Assembly: GCA_029953675.1 (NCBI GenBank)
Contig: JAMWBK010000003.1
Coordinates: 124,001-188,000 of the forward strand
Direction of reading: 5' to 3'
DNA from: Rhodosorus marinus
Lineage: Eukaryota; Rhodophyta; Stylonematophyceae; Stylonematales; Stylonemataceae
DNA length: 64,000 bases
A program made the position numbers and the translations under genes. A model generated the notes under the pieces. It did no database searches and was not told where the DNA came from. It saw only the letters and a list, made by a program, of their open reading frames with translations. This document shows, in pieces, positions 9,815 to 22,568 of this stretch (positions are counted from its first letter, which is position 1; each line of letters begins with the position of its first letter).

Positions 9815-12800
9815 AAGCGTTTTTGGAAGTCTAAGATTTACGAAATTGGGTAAGGTGTTCAGCTGCTGGTCATCTGTAGTGTGAGAAACGCCATACAAGT
9901 GCCTGGGAGAGCGCAGCTCGAATTTTATGTGGGGGAAATAGAACAGGGGCCAAAAAGAATTACTGAAAGGCGTCCGTGTGCAGTGTGACGCACTTCTCTC
10001 CGCTTCACCCTACTCGCCTTGTGTTCTCCGTTGATCTTCGGAATCGTAGTGAATATGTCCGAGACTTCGATCAGTCCAGATCAGCACGCCATGTTGTGCA
10101 CGGGACGCGAATTGATGCATGAGCCTCGGATAGAAGGGAACGCGACCAGGCTGAAAGACCTCAGGGCTCCCTGATCCAAACACGCAGAGGCGTGCTCTAT
10201 CTTCGATCCATTCCTTCTGCGCTTCAGCTGACTGTTCTCCTTGTCACTCCTTAACACGCTAGACTTTATGTTCGGCAAGTCCTGACAGCTATTTGAAAGC
10301 GCTGAGACCAACAGCAGAACCGTGCAACATGAGCACGAGAGGCTGCACTGACAGGAAGACCATCGGCCCCACGGCTACGTTGCGATACAACGAACCTTTC
10401 CGCTCCCCTTTCTCCTTGAGCTGATGGGTTTCCTGATCGCGCTTCAATGTCATGGTCAGAATTCCAGACCCGAACAATGTAGAGGCGCCATACGATGCGT
10501 ATTGCCTTTATCCCGGAAGCGCTTTCCCTACACTTGTCGAGCTTGTCTGCATCAGGAGCGCAACAGATCAAGGGCTACGGCGTTTTGCAATACTGATTGA
10601 GGGAAAATTTGATACGAGACGCCGTGTCTTTAGCCATGTTTGTCAGAGCGTAGAGAACGCGTGCTCATCCGCAGTGCATGGTCAGCTCAAAAATACAGTG
10701 ACCTGAGCTTTGCTTATTAAGCTGGGCGAAGGATAACAATTCTGCCGTCATACGATGAACACATGGATTCTGGCCTGTGGATGGCCAACAGACTCCGGCT
10801 GATTACACACCACCTCGAGCCACGAGCTCAAGCTCGACAGTTCTTGCCTGCGTCCTCACAAGCTCACAACGGCACTAGACACAATGCTGGCAAATTTCAC
10901 GTATTCCAGTACATGTTAGTTCGTCCTACCTCACCAAGAAAGAGACCGTTTTAGGGTGCCACGTCGAGGGGCGGCGAATAGTCCCTTTCCAAATTGAAGA
11001 ATTGTCTCGTAGTCACCGATAAAGATGAAGCGTCGGCTGCTTCGAACCAGCTCGAAACACACTCGATCCCGTTAGAGAATTCGTAATGAAACTAGAAACG
11101 GAGAAAGAATAAACCATGTCAACCAAACGTCCCAGCACCTGATCTGAAATGAATTAAACAGGAAACGCATGCGACACCTGTTAGTTAAGAACTTTCGAGT
11201 CACTCAGCTCCAACGCAAGAGCGATTAAACCGTGGAAAGGCGATTCGGGACCGAGCTCGAGACATTCAAAGACCAAGAAGAGCAAGAAATCCAAAGACAC
11301 GGATCTCCTGGATTTTTCAATAGGACCCGCAGACAAGGCAACACCCAAACACGTCAGCAAGTACACAGCGGAAAGGAAGTGGCGAAAAGTAATTTCAAAC
11401 CAGAAAGCACTCCAGTTGCTCTTTTGTCATCCTGAAATTTAATACTGGCGTTAATGCCAGGACAAGGCTATTATCAGGAATCCGGAAGGGCATCACACGT
11501 ACCAGATCCAAATGCCAACTACCATCGAGTCATTTTCTGGTTTTTTTTTTCACGGTTCTCTTTTCCGGTTGAGGGTGTGGCATAATCGTTCGCATCAGTT
11601 CGCCGAAAATATAGTAGGAGTCCGTCGGAGAAGCACGAAGGGGATCCATGTACACAGTCGGATACGAAATCACGCTTTGGGGGACTAGTTCGAGTACAAA
11701 AAAAGGGAAAAATGAATAATAATAGCTGCGACGGACTAGAGCTTAAAACACCTGGAAAACAAAGCCCACGGCGTTGTTCTCACGGCGGATGAGGAGCGTG
11801 GCTTAAGTTTCTGAAAAAGCAAGAGGCAAAACGGGCGTCGAGTTTCTCTCCTCTGACACACTTGTTGAAGGATTTGCCTGTGTTCGTTCTGCCAAAGTAG
11901 GACGAACCGCGTAGGACGAAAAAAATGCTCTGAATATGGTAAATAATAACAAAAAACAGGGCTCCATGTCCGCTCGCCTCTTCCTATCTCGACTGTTCGT
12001 TCGAGAGTGTTCCGCAAAATATTGACATCCATACGTATTACACTTTGCAAGCACATTAACAACGCACCACAGGTGGGGATTCCGACGTGGAGGTCTGGAG
12101 AACTGCGCTCACAAAGCCGATTCAGGATTGCTTTTTTTTTTCTCCCTACTTTGGGCACTGTCTTGAAATCACTGTTCAGACGCATTAGAAAAAATCTCGG
12201 AATACAACTACTTTCTAGTTGATGTAGGACTAGATTAGGAAAACTATTTCAAAAATTCCACGCCATAAGCAGTATTAGCATTTGGCGATGCATTGCAGCC
12301 TCTTCGATTCGCAGAGGACTGGTACCAAGCTTGGTCACAAAGCGCATTTCGGCATTTTTTCTGAGTCTAGTACTTGCGCAATAATTCCTTAGTGCGCCCA
12401 TGCTTTTTATATGTGAAAGAAAAATGCAGGAAATAAATTGATAGCTCTCCTCTAAATTGTTTATTCCGGCGGAGTCTACGTAAAGCAATAGAGCAATCGC
12501 TCTTTTTTTTTGTTAGAGACGAACCCAATAATCACGCTTTCGAAATCGTCAAACATTTTGGTTTACCCAGTAACTAACGTACTTCTCACTCCCCTTTCCT
12601 CTCCTCCTGCGCTTTTCCTCTTTGGTACACCCTGTGAAAGGGCCCTCATCGGGTTGTTGAAGTCCTTCCCAAGACGCCCGCTTACTCACTACACCAGCAT
12701 TATTCCGTGTGAATGGCTCCATCGGTGTTCAGGGCATGAACATACATTAAACAATCCCCTACCCAAGATGCGGGCAGTGGACCTCCACACGGTGGACAGC

Positions 12801-13952
12801 TTTTCAACTGCATACTTAAATTATCATGCCAAACAAAGGTCTACCCCCGGGGGTGAGAAAACGGGTTGTTGAAAGTGAGCGTATCTGCTTGGGATACAAC
12901 CCATATTTCAATTTGAGAAGAAGTAGTCGAAATACAATACCTTATTGCGGATGAAAATATCTTGCTTTTGGCAGCTTTGGAAACTTTCTTCAATATTACA
13001 ATACTGCAAAAGCATCATGGAATCAGTTTTTGACGCAAGCACACACACACGCACCCTCTCCCCATAGCGTCCCCACCGGAAAAATAGGTTCCCAACAGTG
13101 CCCCACCGAAGAGAGAATGGAATCATCAAAAATCCTAATCCTCCCCTTCTATTGGGGATTATAGACCTAAGTGTGTTGATTGGTCCATATTATTTTATAT
13201 TGTCGAACAAAATACAAATTGGTAAAATACTTTTTTGTTTAGAAAGTACACTGTTCAGGATTACGATGGAAAAAAGGCCAGGTCTAAAATTTATTTTTAT
13301 TTTATTTTTATTTTTAGATTATCATCATAAAAACACCAACCATAGTAGGCTCCCTCAACTGCGAATCATGTGCAACCAAACCCGGCTTCCTGCTTGTTTG
13401 CTATCAACTGATGAATTGTGGAATTTTGATATTAAGGCCTTCTACAAAAAAATTGTATGCTGAATATATTTATTTTATTATGTCCTGGCTAACCTAAAAT
13501 CCCTACTTTCCCAGATAACTTCATTTTGTCAAATAAACTCCATCTGGCAACCACACCTTAGGAAACTGGGCTTTTCCCCGACCGGAAAAGGGACTCTCTT
13601 CGTAATGTCCAGACTACGAAAAAATTACTCCTTTCGCGCTTTTGACTGGAGCGGGGAAAACAGCTGGTGGCGACGCGATTGTCCAAGGGTAGGGGGGGGG
13701 GTGTGTAGTACCTCTCCTAGCTTGGGGGCTTTCCGGTGCATAATCCTGGGTTGATACAGGACGATGTCAGTTATCGATTCGCATTTGGGTTATAGTCAAT
13801 AGTATATAAACGCGGTCAAGTGAGGAGGCCTGTCTATTTAGGGCTCAATAGGATGGAAGCGTGACTCCATGGGGATGTTTCTTTGAGGGTTAACCTTCTA
13901 GTTACTGGTGGTTTTCATTCGCAGGACTTTATTTGTTTATAAAGGTTTCAGA
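9815..13952. other. gene-poor stretch
   Basis: About 4.1 kb without a recognisable gene. Frames up to 149 codons (11736-12185 minus) look random. A T-rich run of TTTTA units lies near 13285-13320 and a run of ten G near 13690. No tRNA-like clover-leaf was found by eye. Confidence 0.4.
13803..13810 (+). promoter_or_regulatory. TATA-box candidate
   Basis: TATATAAA, 143 bases upstream of the zinc-finger gene ATG at 13953, suitably placed for its core promoter if the 5' untranslated region is about 110 bases. Position-based only. Confidence 0.3.
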
Positions 13953-14570
13953 ATGAGTAACCGTCATCAACATCTGAGGCATGCATGCCAAGAGTGTGGA
14001 AAGTTATTCAGATACAAGTATAACGTGAGGGAGCATGCCCGAGTTCACAACAACTATCGCCCGTTCCAGTGCGGATTTGATGGATGTGAAGAGACATTTA
14101 AATGGAGGTCGTCTGGCAGATGCCACATGAAGAGGTGCCCGTACGGAAGCCACTACAATGGTGATAAAATTCCACCTTGTAAGAAGATCTATGGCTCGAG
14201 GGTCCCAACCTCCATCTTGCACTTCGCTGCCCACAGTGCGCCAGAGGTATCTGCGCAGTCAGTTCCTGATGCCATCCTGGGAGATCACGATACAGTCATT
14301 GAAGACATGATACATGGCCTGTATGCACCAGTGCAGGATCACTCCCACCATAAGGAGATGAAACCTAATATTCGATCTATGGCCCTCGGAGGAAAAGACG
14401 ATGCTGACTTCAACATAAATACTTTCGAGTATTCTGAAACGACTAACCCTTATTCTCCGGAGTACGTGGCTGTTCACCAGACAATGACTTCGGCGGCAAC
14501 TGAAGTTAAGCCATGTGCTCATCTGTATGAGGAGAGTTTCCTTGGTGACCAGATGGTTACGAGCGCGTAG
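13953..14570 (+). CDS. two-finger C2H2-type zinc-finger protein
   Basis: Single-exon frame of 205 residues starting MSNRHQHLRH. Finger 1 is C-x2-C-x12-H-x3-H (CQECGKLFRYKYNVREHARVH). Finger 2 follows a 7-residue linker and is C-x4-C-x12-H-x3-C, so its last ligand is Cys instead of His (C2HC); it is followed by another cysteine cluster (CP, CKK). Both fingers sit in the first 75 residues; the remaining 130 are acidic and Ser/Thr-rich without known domains, as in many transcription regulators. The frame extends upstream of the ATG, so an earlier exon spliced at the AG near 13924 is possible. Role inferred: DNA-binding or RNA-binding regulator. Confidence 0.75.
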   Translation: MSNRHQHLRHACQECGKLFRYKYNVREHARVHNNYRPFQCGFDGCEETFKWRSSGRCHMKRCPYGSHYNGDKIPPCKKIYGSRVPTSILHFAAHSAPEVSAQSVPDAILGDHDTVIEDMIHGLYAPVQDHSHHKEMKPNIRSMALGGKDDADFNINTFEYSETTNPYSPEYVAVHQTMTSAATEVKPCAHLYEESFLGDQMVTSA

Positions 14571-14679
14571 GAAGCAATATTTGCTGTAGCGTTGCAGGGT
14601 ATCCAGAACCGGCCGTGGCAGTGTACATTGGAAGAGCGTCCCGCGAACTTAACCCCTCCCTAATTACCTTTTAAATTTC

Positions 14680-14685
14680 AATAAA
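14680..14685 (+). terminator. polyadenylation signal candidate
   Basis: AATAAA 110 bases after the zinc-finger gene stop codon. Consistent with its 3' end, but the hexamer alone is weak evidence. Confidence 0.3.
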
Positions 14686-16811
14686 CCCTCTAAAAAGAAG
14701 TCCTTTGGAAAAATGCAAGTACACTTCTTCTAGAACGCCCGTTCCATCAGCTCCAGTACTAGGTGATGGGCCATGTGCGTATGCTAGCTTTGCATGAACC
14801 TGTGCCCCGCGGCTCAAAAGTCTAAACAAAGTAGTCTGCAGCACACTTCAGCGCGCCAAAGGCTCACGCGAGACAGGCCGCGGTCATTCCCAAAATCCAC
14901 TCTTCGAGTGGATAATATCTGTCCCCTCCGAATCTCTCCTTGCTCGTCCCTACGTTAGCCCCAACCGATTCTCAATTCGTTCCCCCCCCTACCTTACCAG
15001 CATCTCGATCTGCGAGTACAACAAATCAGTTTTTCGCATCTCCGAATCTAGCATCCTTTTTAAAAAATCAACCAGTATGTCATCACGTTACTAGTCAACA
15101 TCAGAGTCATCGATAATGAATAGCGATAGTTTTATGTCATACTCAAAGCCACATCTAGGTTTTAGTAATAATCATGTTTGATCGTCCATTGGCGTGATGA
15201 AACGCAAATAACTCTGCTTCAACCTCACCAAGGCAGGTTTTTTATTACGAAATACATAAACATGGGACCAGCTAATAAATATTCCATGCTCGCAGAACTT
15301 TCTGCTTTCTCCACCAATTTCTTTCGCGTGAGAGCAACCTCTTCCCTGGATTTCAGCCGGGCAGGGTTCAAATTTCCGAAATGTTTTCAAGTTGGCCACG
15401 TTTCAGCCCTTTTGCAGCCTGTTGTGGACGCGGAATTGGTTACTCTGGACTAAAATTTGAAAACAAAACCTCTCAATTTTCTTTTATTGATATAATCTTG
15501 GCGGTACCGTATCGCATTTGCAGACTCAGGTACTATTACAAGGACCCGTTGTGTTCCCGACCTTCTGCTTGTGAACCAGTTGCGGATCCACTACTAGCAA
15601 CGAAGCTGTTCTTTGGCTTACGCTGAATAGCAAGAGAGTTATCATCTTTTACGGCGTAATGCGATAATTGGTAGTATCATACAATCATCGCGGGAGGTCA
15701 CGCAGGTCTATATACCATTGGGGTATTCCGGCTCTTTGCAAGATAGATTTGATGAATACGTGAGAGCTCTCTCTTAGGGAGAGTTTATGGAAGAGCATGG
15801 CAGTCGCCAAGTACTCCAAAAATATGATCTATAGGGGGGTGGGGAGTAGAGCCCATTCTAGGGGTTCCTGTCTAAGAAAGCAAAAACGAATTGGCCTGAA
15901 CATCTTGAAGATTGTTATGAGTAAGAGAAAAGAATTTCTCCTTTGAAGCACTGATCCGACGTCCACGGAATTCCGAATATGTGTGATGAGATTTTTCCCA
16001 AGCGTCTATTGACTCTCGATTGTCTTCGTGTGGATTCCCTGTCCCCACGCAGTCCAGGAGATTAAGGCTTGCATTTGACCAATAGAAGCTGTTCAATACG
16101 CTGCAGAGACAAACACGGATATCTTCCCAGGACCATTGACGAAGCCCAAGATGTATTCGTGAATCTAATCTATAGCTGAAGTCGCCTGGATTACGGTTTG
16201 TAGACGATGGACGCGCGGTCATCCGGGATGACGGTAGGACGGTCAGAGCTTATCCATCAAACCGTCACTTTCCCGGCTTTAAAAGCGATCATTCCACCAA
16301 AAAAGAACTGAGAGCAGGCTGGTACGCATATGAACATCCATTCACAAGGACCCAAGAAGAATTGACTTTCAACGGCAACGAATGAAAAAGCTTAAGTTAA
16401 GCCAACGAGTTTATCCGTATTTTGCGAAATACTATTCTCCTTATTGTCAGCTCCGAGGAACGTATTTTTTGATCATGGGACAAATCTCTAAAAAATCGGA
16501 GCCAAAGTGTTTTTTTCCAAGGACATATTCCGATCCTCTTAATTAGTGCAGGGCAATCAGAGCTTTCCTGCTTCCCTCGGAGGGGCACAGGTCCGGGTGC
16601 GCGGAGTTTGACGAATGAAAAGTTGTCAAGTGACACCCCGAACAACGCATAGAACAACGCCAGGCCGACTGCCTTGATCGCTTATTTTTCGAATTTTTTT
16701 GAAGGAATCTGTATTCTGTTGTAGTTTCATACAATCCAATAGTTTTCTGAAAATCGATACGAAGCGGTTAAATCTTGGAAGAATTTCAGTCACTGTATCG
16801 AAGAGCAGCTT

Positions 16812-16940
16812 GAAATTTGATTGAATATTAGCGAAGGTTTTAAATTTCGCTGAACTTCTTGAAACCCACCCATCTGAAATTTGATTGAATATTGTCCATG
16901 GTTTTAGATTTCGTTGAACTGCTTGGAACCCATCCCATCT
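16812..16940. repeat. diverged 64-bp tandem duplication
   Basis: Two head-to-tail units (16812-16875, 16876-16940), each beginning TGAAATTTGATTGAATATT and ending GAACCCA-CCCATC-like. They differ by scattered substitutions, so the duplication is not recent. Confidence 0.75.
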
Positions 16941-19900
16941 GACGAAAAATCAACTGTCCAACCGATGAAGATACGCTTGACACCATCTTCTCTGTGCCAA
17001 TTTTCCATCTGCCACATTGTAGCTGTTCGTCCAGTAAAGAGACCAAAATATGAGGGGAAAACGTAGGTAGCCTCGTGACCTTTTTACCACCCAGCTGGGA
17101 AGGAGACTGGAGTCAAACCCGAACTCGCAGCGGATAATGAGTTCAAGCTGCTCGTTGAGAGGCAAGTTCTGCGTAATAGCCAAGCCACATCCCAGGAAAG
17201 TACATGCAAGAAAAGCCGACGAGTTGGAGGCCATGAGAATTTAGAGCAGTTTCCAGTTCGTGTTTGAACAGAAAGGACTAAGGATGCTATGTTCCCTAGG
17301 AATCTACTGCCGTGTCGGTGTCAATAGCATGAATTACAGCCCACCAGTGAGTGCACACTGCGCATGCTCGCGCCTGAAAGTGTCAAAGCGTCGCACCCAA
17401 CAGTCCACGGCACGCCCATCGAGGTGACACGCTCGAATCGCTTGTGCAACGCGGACGTAAGACTCTAGGGTCCGTTACCAATGAGGGTTTCCTGGCTCGT
17501 CGCAGCGGTGACAATGGTGCAGTCTCTTCACAACGTTCATAAGCAAAGCGCCGAGATTTTCGTTTCCTAAATAAATATATGAGGATTTGATTTAGTAGAG
17601 AAAGGAGGGACCAAACTAGTGTGTGAGAGGGCGGGAGAGGTGTGGGGGCATTGCAATAAAGACGGGTACTCGAAGGGGAGGCGGATCGGGGCAGGGAGGG
17701 GGCCTGTAGCTGTGCGGATCGAGAATTGGACAGCTTGTAGATAAGCGAGGATGCGGGTGATAATGATGATGGTGCGGGAGAGGAGCCTGTAACCGGGGAA
17801 TCAGTTTAGAGTCAAGAGCAGGTCAGGGAGCAAATTCTGTTTCTGCCAGTGTAATGCTCATCATTGCAGGAGCCTTTCTACGGCAGGATCAGGACCTCGT
17901 GCAGGAATCTGCATCCCGCAGTGAACTCATGGGTCCGTGAATATGCTTCTCAATCGTTTTCACGATTCTTATTTCGTTTTTCTACCACAGGAACCTTTTT
18001 CGCAGAGGACATTGTCTCCGCAAGGAATGACACGAGGAACCTAAGCGAGGCCAAAGACTTCGAGCCCCGTTCTGTGTGACCTGTTCTTGCAGGGCCTACG
18101 TGAGGAGATCGAAGTATGCTGCCCACCGCGGATGGATATTGTGCATGTTTGAACTAGGAAAGGTGTCCTCGGTCAGAAATTCTGAGACATATTCCAGCCA
18201 TCAAGCGAATTAGGCTGCTTGGTGGAACCAAGGCACGCTACTTTCGTGCCAGACTTTGTGAACTGCTCCTTGATCGGAGATGTTCGCCTGTGATGTCAGT
18301 GCCCAGCGGAAGGACGAGACGTGGAATGCTCCAACCTCTTCAATACACTGGGTATCAGACCGCCAACTAGTACTGTCTCTTCTTCTGCTTCGGCAGAAAA
18401 CGTCGTGCTGATTCATCCTGCTGGCCAAACTTCACTTGCCTACCGAACTGATATTCGCATGTGCGCCTTGGCAGTCAAACTCACTCTCCTCCGGTTGCGG
18501 TTCCACATACGATTGTCGTTCGCCCGCGGCTGAAAAAGCAATCAACCAAAGCAAGAAACGGGGAATTATCCCTGACCGAAGTGGTATCAGTTCTACAGCA
18601 GTAGACTGCTTCTCTCGTACATTAAGCTCGTTGAGCTTCAACTTCGTAGGTCTATTCTGGAGTAAAGGTTTCAAGTGACTAGCTGCTTACCAGATTCTGG
18701 ATAAACATCTTCTTCTAGATATTAAGCGTCTAACCTCCCCATCTATACTGCCAATTGTTTGGAATATCTACCGTATGTGAGCTATCCTCTCACTCTACAC
18801 GCATCATTTCCACAAGAGCCGATAGCCGCCTGCGTCTGCTCTGTCCCCTATGGTACGCGTACACAGAGCTGCACGGTAATCTTGATACCGACCTAAAAAC
18901 CATCCACTACTTGATCTGGAAGGGAATCTACGGCAATTTTGGGGGGCCACGTAAGCCAAACGCTCCACCCGAGAATGCCACCCCTTTCTTCCTTCGGAAT
19001 CAGCCCTGGCGAAATCCGCTCGATTTCTGCTTGTAAGCTGGGAACACTACGTTCCAAGCAGAAACCTGCAATTTCGCAGTCCGCCAATACGACCTTGCAC
19101 CTCTCTTGCCTAACTGTAAACAAAAAAATTCGCAATCTGATCCCTCCGGGACGAGGGCAAGTACCCACCCCCCCCTCCCTCCATTGACTTACTGCAATCA
19201 TTTTCTTTCAAAATTAGTACTCCATACAAAACACAGCAAGCCGACTACACCAAGCACCCTGAAAACATCAACCACATTCTTTTTTGTTTACAGTACAATT
19301 TCTAATATTTCTCTGAGGAATCGTTGCACCAATCAAGATCGGCCAAATTGTTCGAGTTTCGTCTCTGTTCACCTTTCGGCTCTAAAACGTATCTTAATAT
19401 CAATATTATTTATCAATATTGAAAATGAATATGTGAACTATTTTGTTCGCTTTTCGGATCCAGCTCAAGAATCGATGAGAGGCCACCCCCTCCACTCCCC
19501 TCCCCCGGGATCAGATTGAGAGCATATTGTTGGAATTGTGCAAGATAATAGATTAGGTTTGGAGAGGAAGGAGGCAATGGAAAGGGGTCGCCATGACGGG
19601 CTATCCGACTCCTTTACTTGGATTGGTCATTTTTTTTCGGGCGCTTTGATTAATTTATTTGTAAAACGAAAACCTGAGGGTTTCGACTGCGTCATATGAC
19701 GAGTGCGATTATCCCTCTGAAGTTGGGGCAACAATATGGAGTCCCTGTCGGGCCATCCTGTGAAGGGGAAGTCAGGCGTTTACTGTCTTTTGGTGTGAGC
19801 CTTTTTGGGTGGGGAAGGGGGGTGAAATTACGCCAAATCTAGGGGGCCATCCTGCAGCAGAGAAGAGAAGAACAGTTTCCAAGTCTCTTCGAGGAAACGC

Positions 19901-20303
19901 TCCGCCGGGTTTGGTGTTTTTCTGTTATATACCCTGCAACATACTCATGGGAAGGGGGCTGGGAGGATCTCTTCGCTTGCCTGCTGTGGGATCCTTCACC
20001 TTGCATTGTCAGGCAGGCGGAGAGTTGTTCAAGAAAGACATCGCGAGTACGGATGTGTCAATGCATTGAGCACGTTTCAGGAGACAACATGTAAACGCAT
20101 TGTGAAGTGTTGGGCAGATAATTCCATTTTGGGAAGTTCAACAATAGGATCTTTGGAGATGCGAGAGACTTGATGCGTGCAACGGATTGTAGATGAGCTT
20201 GGGGGTAGAACTTACGGTTTGGGTTAGGTCGTGTTTAGGACGCTCGTGAGTGCCTATTCTTTTTGACGAGGCTGTGTGGGTACGAGAGGAGCTGGGTTGG
20301 GGG

Positions 20304-21035
20304 ATGATGGGGGATTTATGGTATGAGGAGGTTTCGGGTTTGGTTGAGGGGTTTGTGCATAGTTGGAATGGGAAGTTGAGGGATGTAGGCCATGCCTGTG
20401 GAGCCGTGCAGGAGAGATGGATTCTGTTTAAGAGGTTGTATGGATTTTATATAGCGTTTTTGAAAGCTCAACTTGAGGCGAAGAAGGGGATTGTAGGGAA
20501 GTATGCAAAGAAGGAGGTGCTTCCTCAGATGCAGAAGGTGACTTGGAATCGTCTCGAGCGAACGTTGAAGAGTATGGGAGAGATTGCTAGGGTTAAGACT
20601 GCGGGAATTGTAACAACTGAGCAAGGCGCCAATGCGATTCGGGAGCTTGTTCAGGAGTATGCGGAGAGTTTGGAGAACTGCCTCGAGAACGAAAGGCATC
20701 AACTTTCCCAGGTGCTGGATGTACCTCTGACCTCGACTGGAAACAAGTCTTACATAACTGAGTTCCTAGGGAGACTCGGGACCGATAATACCCGCCTGGA
20801 GTTTATCGCGGCTCTCGAGGGCGCGGTCCCCGAAAACAAGCGCAAACGGTGGTCCAAAACCTACCTCTCAAGAGTTGAGTTGGTCAAGCTAAATATGTAC
20901 GCACGACTCAAGTACGCCACGGCTTACGAGAAGGACTATATCTCGCTAACAAATTCTGCTGCAAAGAAGGACACCGTCCTCAAACGGCACAACCAACACA
21001 CGGGATATACTGACGTCGTAAACTCGATGTACTAG
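20304..21035 (+). CDS. helical orphan protein
   Basis: Uninterrupted frame of 243 residues from ATG 20304 (MMGDLWYEEV); the frame is open a further 18 codons upstream without an ATG, so an upstream exon may exist. The composition is typical of a soluble helical protein: long charged amphipathic stretches (KKEVLPQMQKVTWNRLERTL; AIRELVQEYAESLENCLENE), no membrane segment, no signal peptide and no cysteine motif. The length makes chance unlikely. I do not recognise the family. A perfect 142-bp tandem duplication begins 11-13 bases after the stop codon. Confidence 0.7.
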   Translation: MMGDLWYEEVSGLVEGFVHSWNGKLRDVGHACGAVQERWILFKRLYGFYIAFLKAQLEAKKGIVGKYAKKEVLPQMQKVTWNRLERTLKSMGEIARVKTAGIVTTEQGANAIRELVQEYAESLENCLENERHQLSQVLDVPLTSTGNKSYITEFLGRLGTDNTRLEFIAALEGAVPENKRKRWSKTYLSRVELVKLNMYARLKYATAYEKDYISLTNSAAKKDTVLKRHNQHTGYTDVVNSMY

Positions 21036-21048
21036 CTTATTTATCAGA

Positions 21049-21330
21049 AGCCGCGTTGTTCTTGTTTACGAAGGAAAGAGCGACGATGGCACTATCGGTC
21101 CTGTCCGTGGTGACTTTGTCGTTTTTCTAGGATCGAACTGTCTACGTCCTCTTTTGAACTGGAATGTTTAATGTTACCAACGTCCTTCGAAGCCGCGTTG
21201 TTCTTGTTTACGAAGGAAAGAGCGACGATGGCACTATCGGTCCTGTCCGTGGTGACTTTGTCGTTTTTCTAGGATCGAACTGTCTACGTCCTCTTTTGAA
21301 CTGGAATGTTTAATGTTACCAACGTCCTTC
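21049..21330. repeat. perfect 142-bp tandem duplication
   Basis: Unit 1 is 21049-21190 and unit 2 is 21191-21330 (the last two bases differ). The copies are otherwise identical, running from AGCCGCGTTGTTCTTG to CCAACGTCCTTC. The unit lies wholly in the presumed 3' untranslated region of the helical orphan gene. Identity implies a very recent duplication or an assembly artefact. Confidence 0.9.
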
Positions 21331-22277
21331 CCTGGCGAAAGAGGACTGAACCAGGGTAGGGGAGCTATTTTATTGCAAAGTAAACTTACGTACTCGTTTG
21401 AATCATCCATAGCAAGCCGACCCTGCTGCAAAAAGAGTTAAAATGCTCAGCCCGTACAACCGAAAACGCTGGTGAGGTACACCTGCCAGCCCTAGCCCCA
21501 TGACCAGCAGAACGCTGTCCGAACCGACGATTCGAATCAACCCTCAACATTCGTTTCCGAGAAAAAACCCTAGGCTATCCACAGACTGTTCGCGTCGTTC
21601 TATCCTCGTCGTTCTATTCCGAGATTAGCTCGAGTCAACGACGACTCTGAGGCGGTCCAGATTTGCGGTCACCTTCTTGAGTAGCTCTCCTCGGTCACCT
21701 TTCGATTGTCCTAGCTGTTTGAGGAAAGGTGCTAATGAGAACTACGTATGAATACGCGTTAACCATCGCACGCCCGTCATCGCGCGGTTGGATTCGAGGA
21801 GCGGTTCCAAAATCAAGAGTAAGGGGCCACATAGGAGGACAACGATGGGGTAACTTCCAAGGAGGTCAGGCGTGCAAAAAAAAAGGGAGTTTTTTATTAT
21901 GTTTCCAACGCCCTGTGTGGGTTGGGTTTTGGGAAAGGCTTTGTTACAGCACCTATGACTACCCGCAACTGTTCCAGCTATATATAACGGCGGGCAGTAA
22001 ACCGAGATGTTCGGATTTCTTTTCCAAATGGTCCTCTTTCCCTATTTGCTTTTCGTTAGCTTCTAACGTTCCAATTGATAAACGAAGAAAACTAGCCATA
22101 TCGTCCGCGCCGGCCAATTCAAAATGTTCAGCTCGCCGGCAGCTGGGCTACGCAAAATGGCATTTTCTTTTCTATCAATCCATCCTGTGCACAAAATAAG
22201 AAACTGTAAAAACATCAAAACTACAAAATAAAGTAGGACGCGTAAAGAAACATTGGAGTGCCCAAGACTTGAGCTTT
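21331..22277. other. intergenic, nothing assigned
   Basis: A 156-codon frame (21729-22199) spans it on the plus strand but shows no domain, has biased random composition and is within chance length. No other structure noticed. Confidence 0.35.
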
Positions 22278-22568
22278 CTATATTTCCCGGACATTGCCGG
22301 AATCGTCCTTGGAGACATCCAAAGACACGACTTTGTTTAGGAGCAATTTCGGTTCTGGTCCCACACTCTTAATCAATCTGAACCGTTCCTCCTCTATAGC
22401 ATTTCGCGCTTCGTGAGCTATATCCATTGGCGGGTTGAAGGCCAATTTGTTGCCCATTCTTCTCAACCCCTCCTTCTTCTGTTTTCTCCAACGACCGACG
22501 CGAAGCTTCTTACGTCTGAACGAAGAGATTCGTTCCCTTCTTCCAGTTAAGCGTTGAATTCGCAACAT
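22278..22568 (-). CDS. small basic hypothetical protein
   Basis: ATG-initiated frame of 96 residues. The first 40 residues are strongly basic (clusters such as RRKKLRVGRWRKQKK) and could be an organelle presequence or RNA-binding region. The rest is mixed helical (NPPMDIAHEARNAIEEERFR). Composition is more protein-like than neighbouring chance frames, but no family is recognised and it may be one exon of a longer gene. Low confidence. Confidence 0.3.
   Translation of the reverse strand: MLRIQRLTGRRERISSFRRKKLRVGRWRKQKKEGLRRMGNKLAFNPPMDIAHEARNAIEEERFRLIKSVGPEPKLLLNKVVSLDVSKDDSGNVREI

Larger units (their letters stand above)
14571..20303. other. large gene-poor stretch
   Basis: About 5.7 kb with no recognisable gene on either strand. 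Frames reach about 137 codons and are compositionally random. It contains a diverged 64-bp tandem duplication near 16812. A purine-rich, G-skewed run occupies about 17590-17800. Non-coding RNA genes or small species-specific exons could be hidden here. Confidence 0.4.

Noticed and set aside
11736-12185. 149-codon minus-strand frame
   Set aside because: Chance length, no domain, poor composition.
21049-21330. Protein-like frame inside the 142-bp repeat (VVLVYEGKSDDGTIG...)
   Set aside because: The unit length is not a multiple of three, the frame is short and ends inside the unit, and it has no start codon; treated as untranslated sequence.
21729-22199. 156-codon plus-strand frame
   Set aside because: No motif, Phe/Ser-rich random composition.
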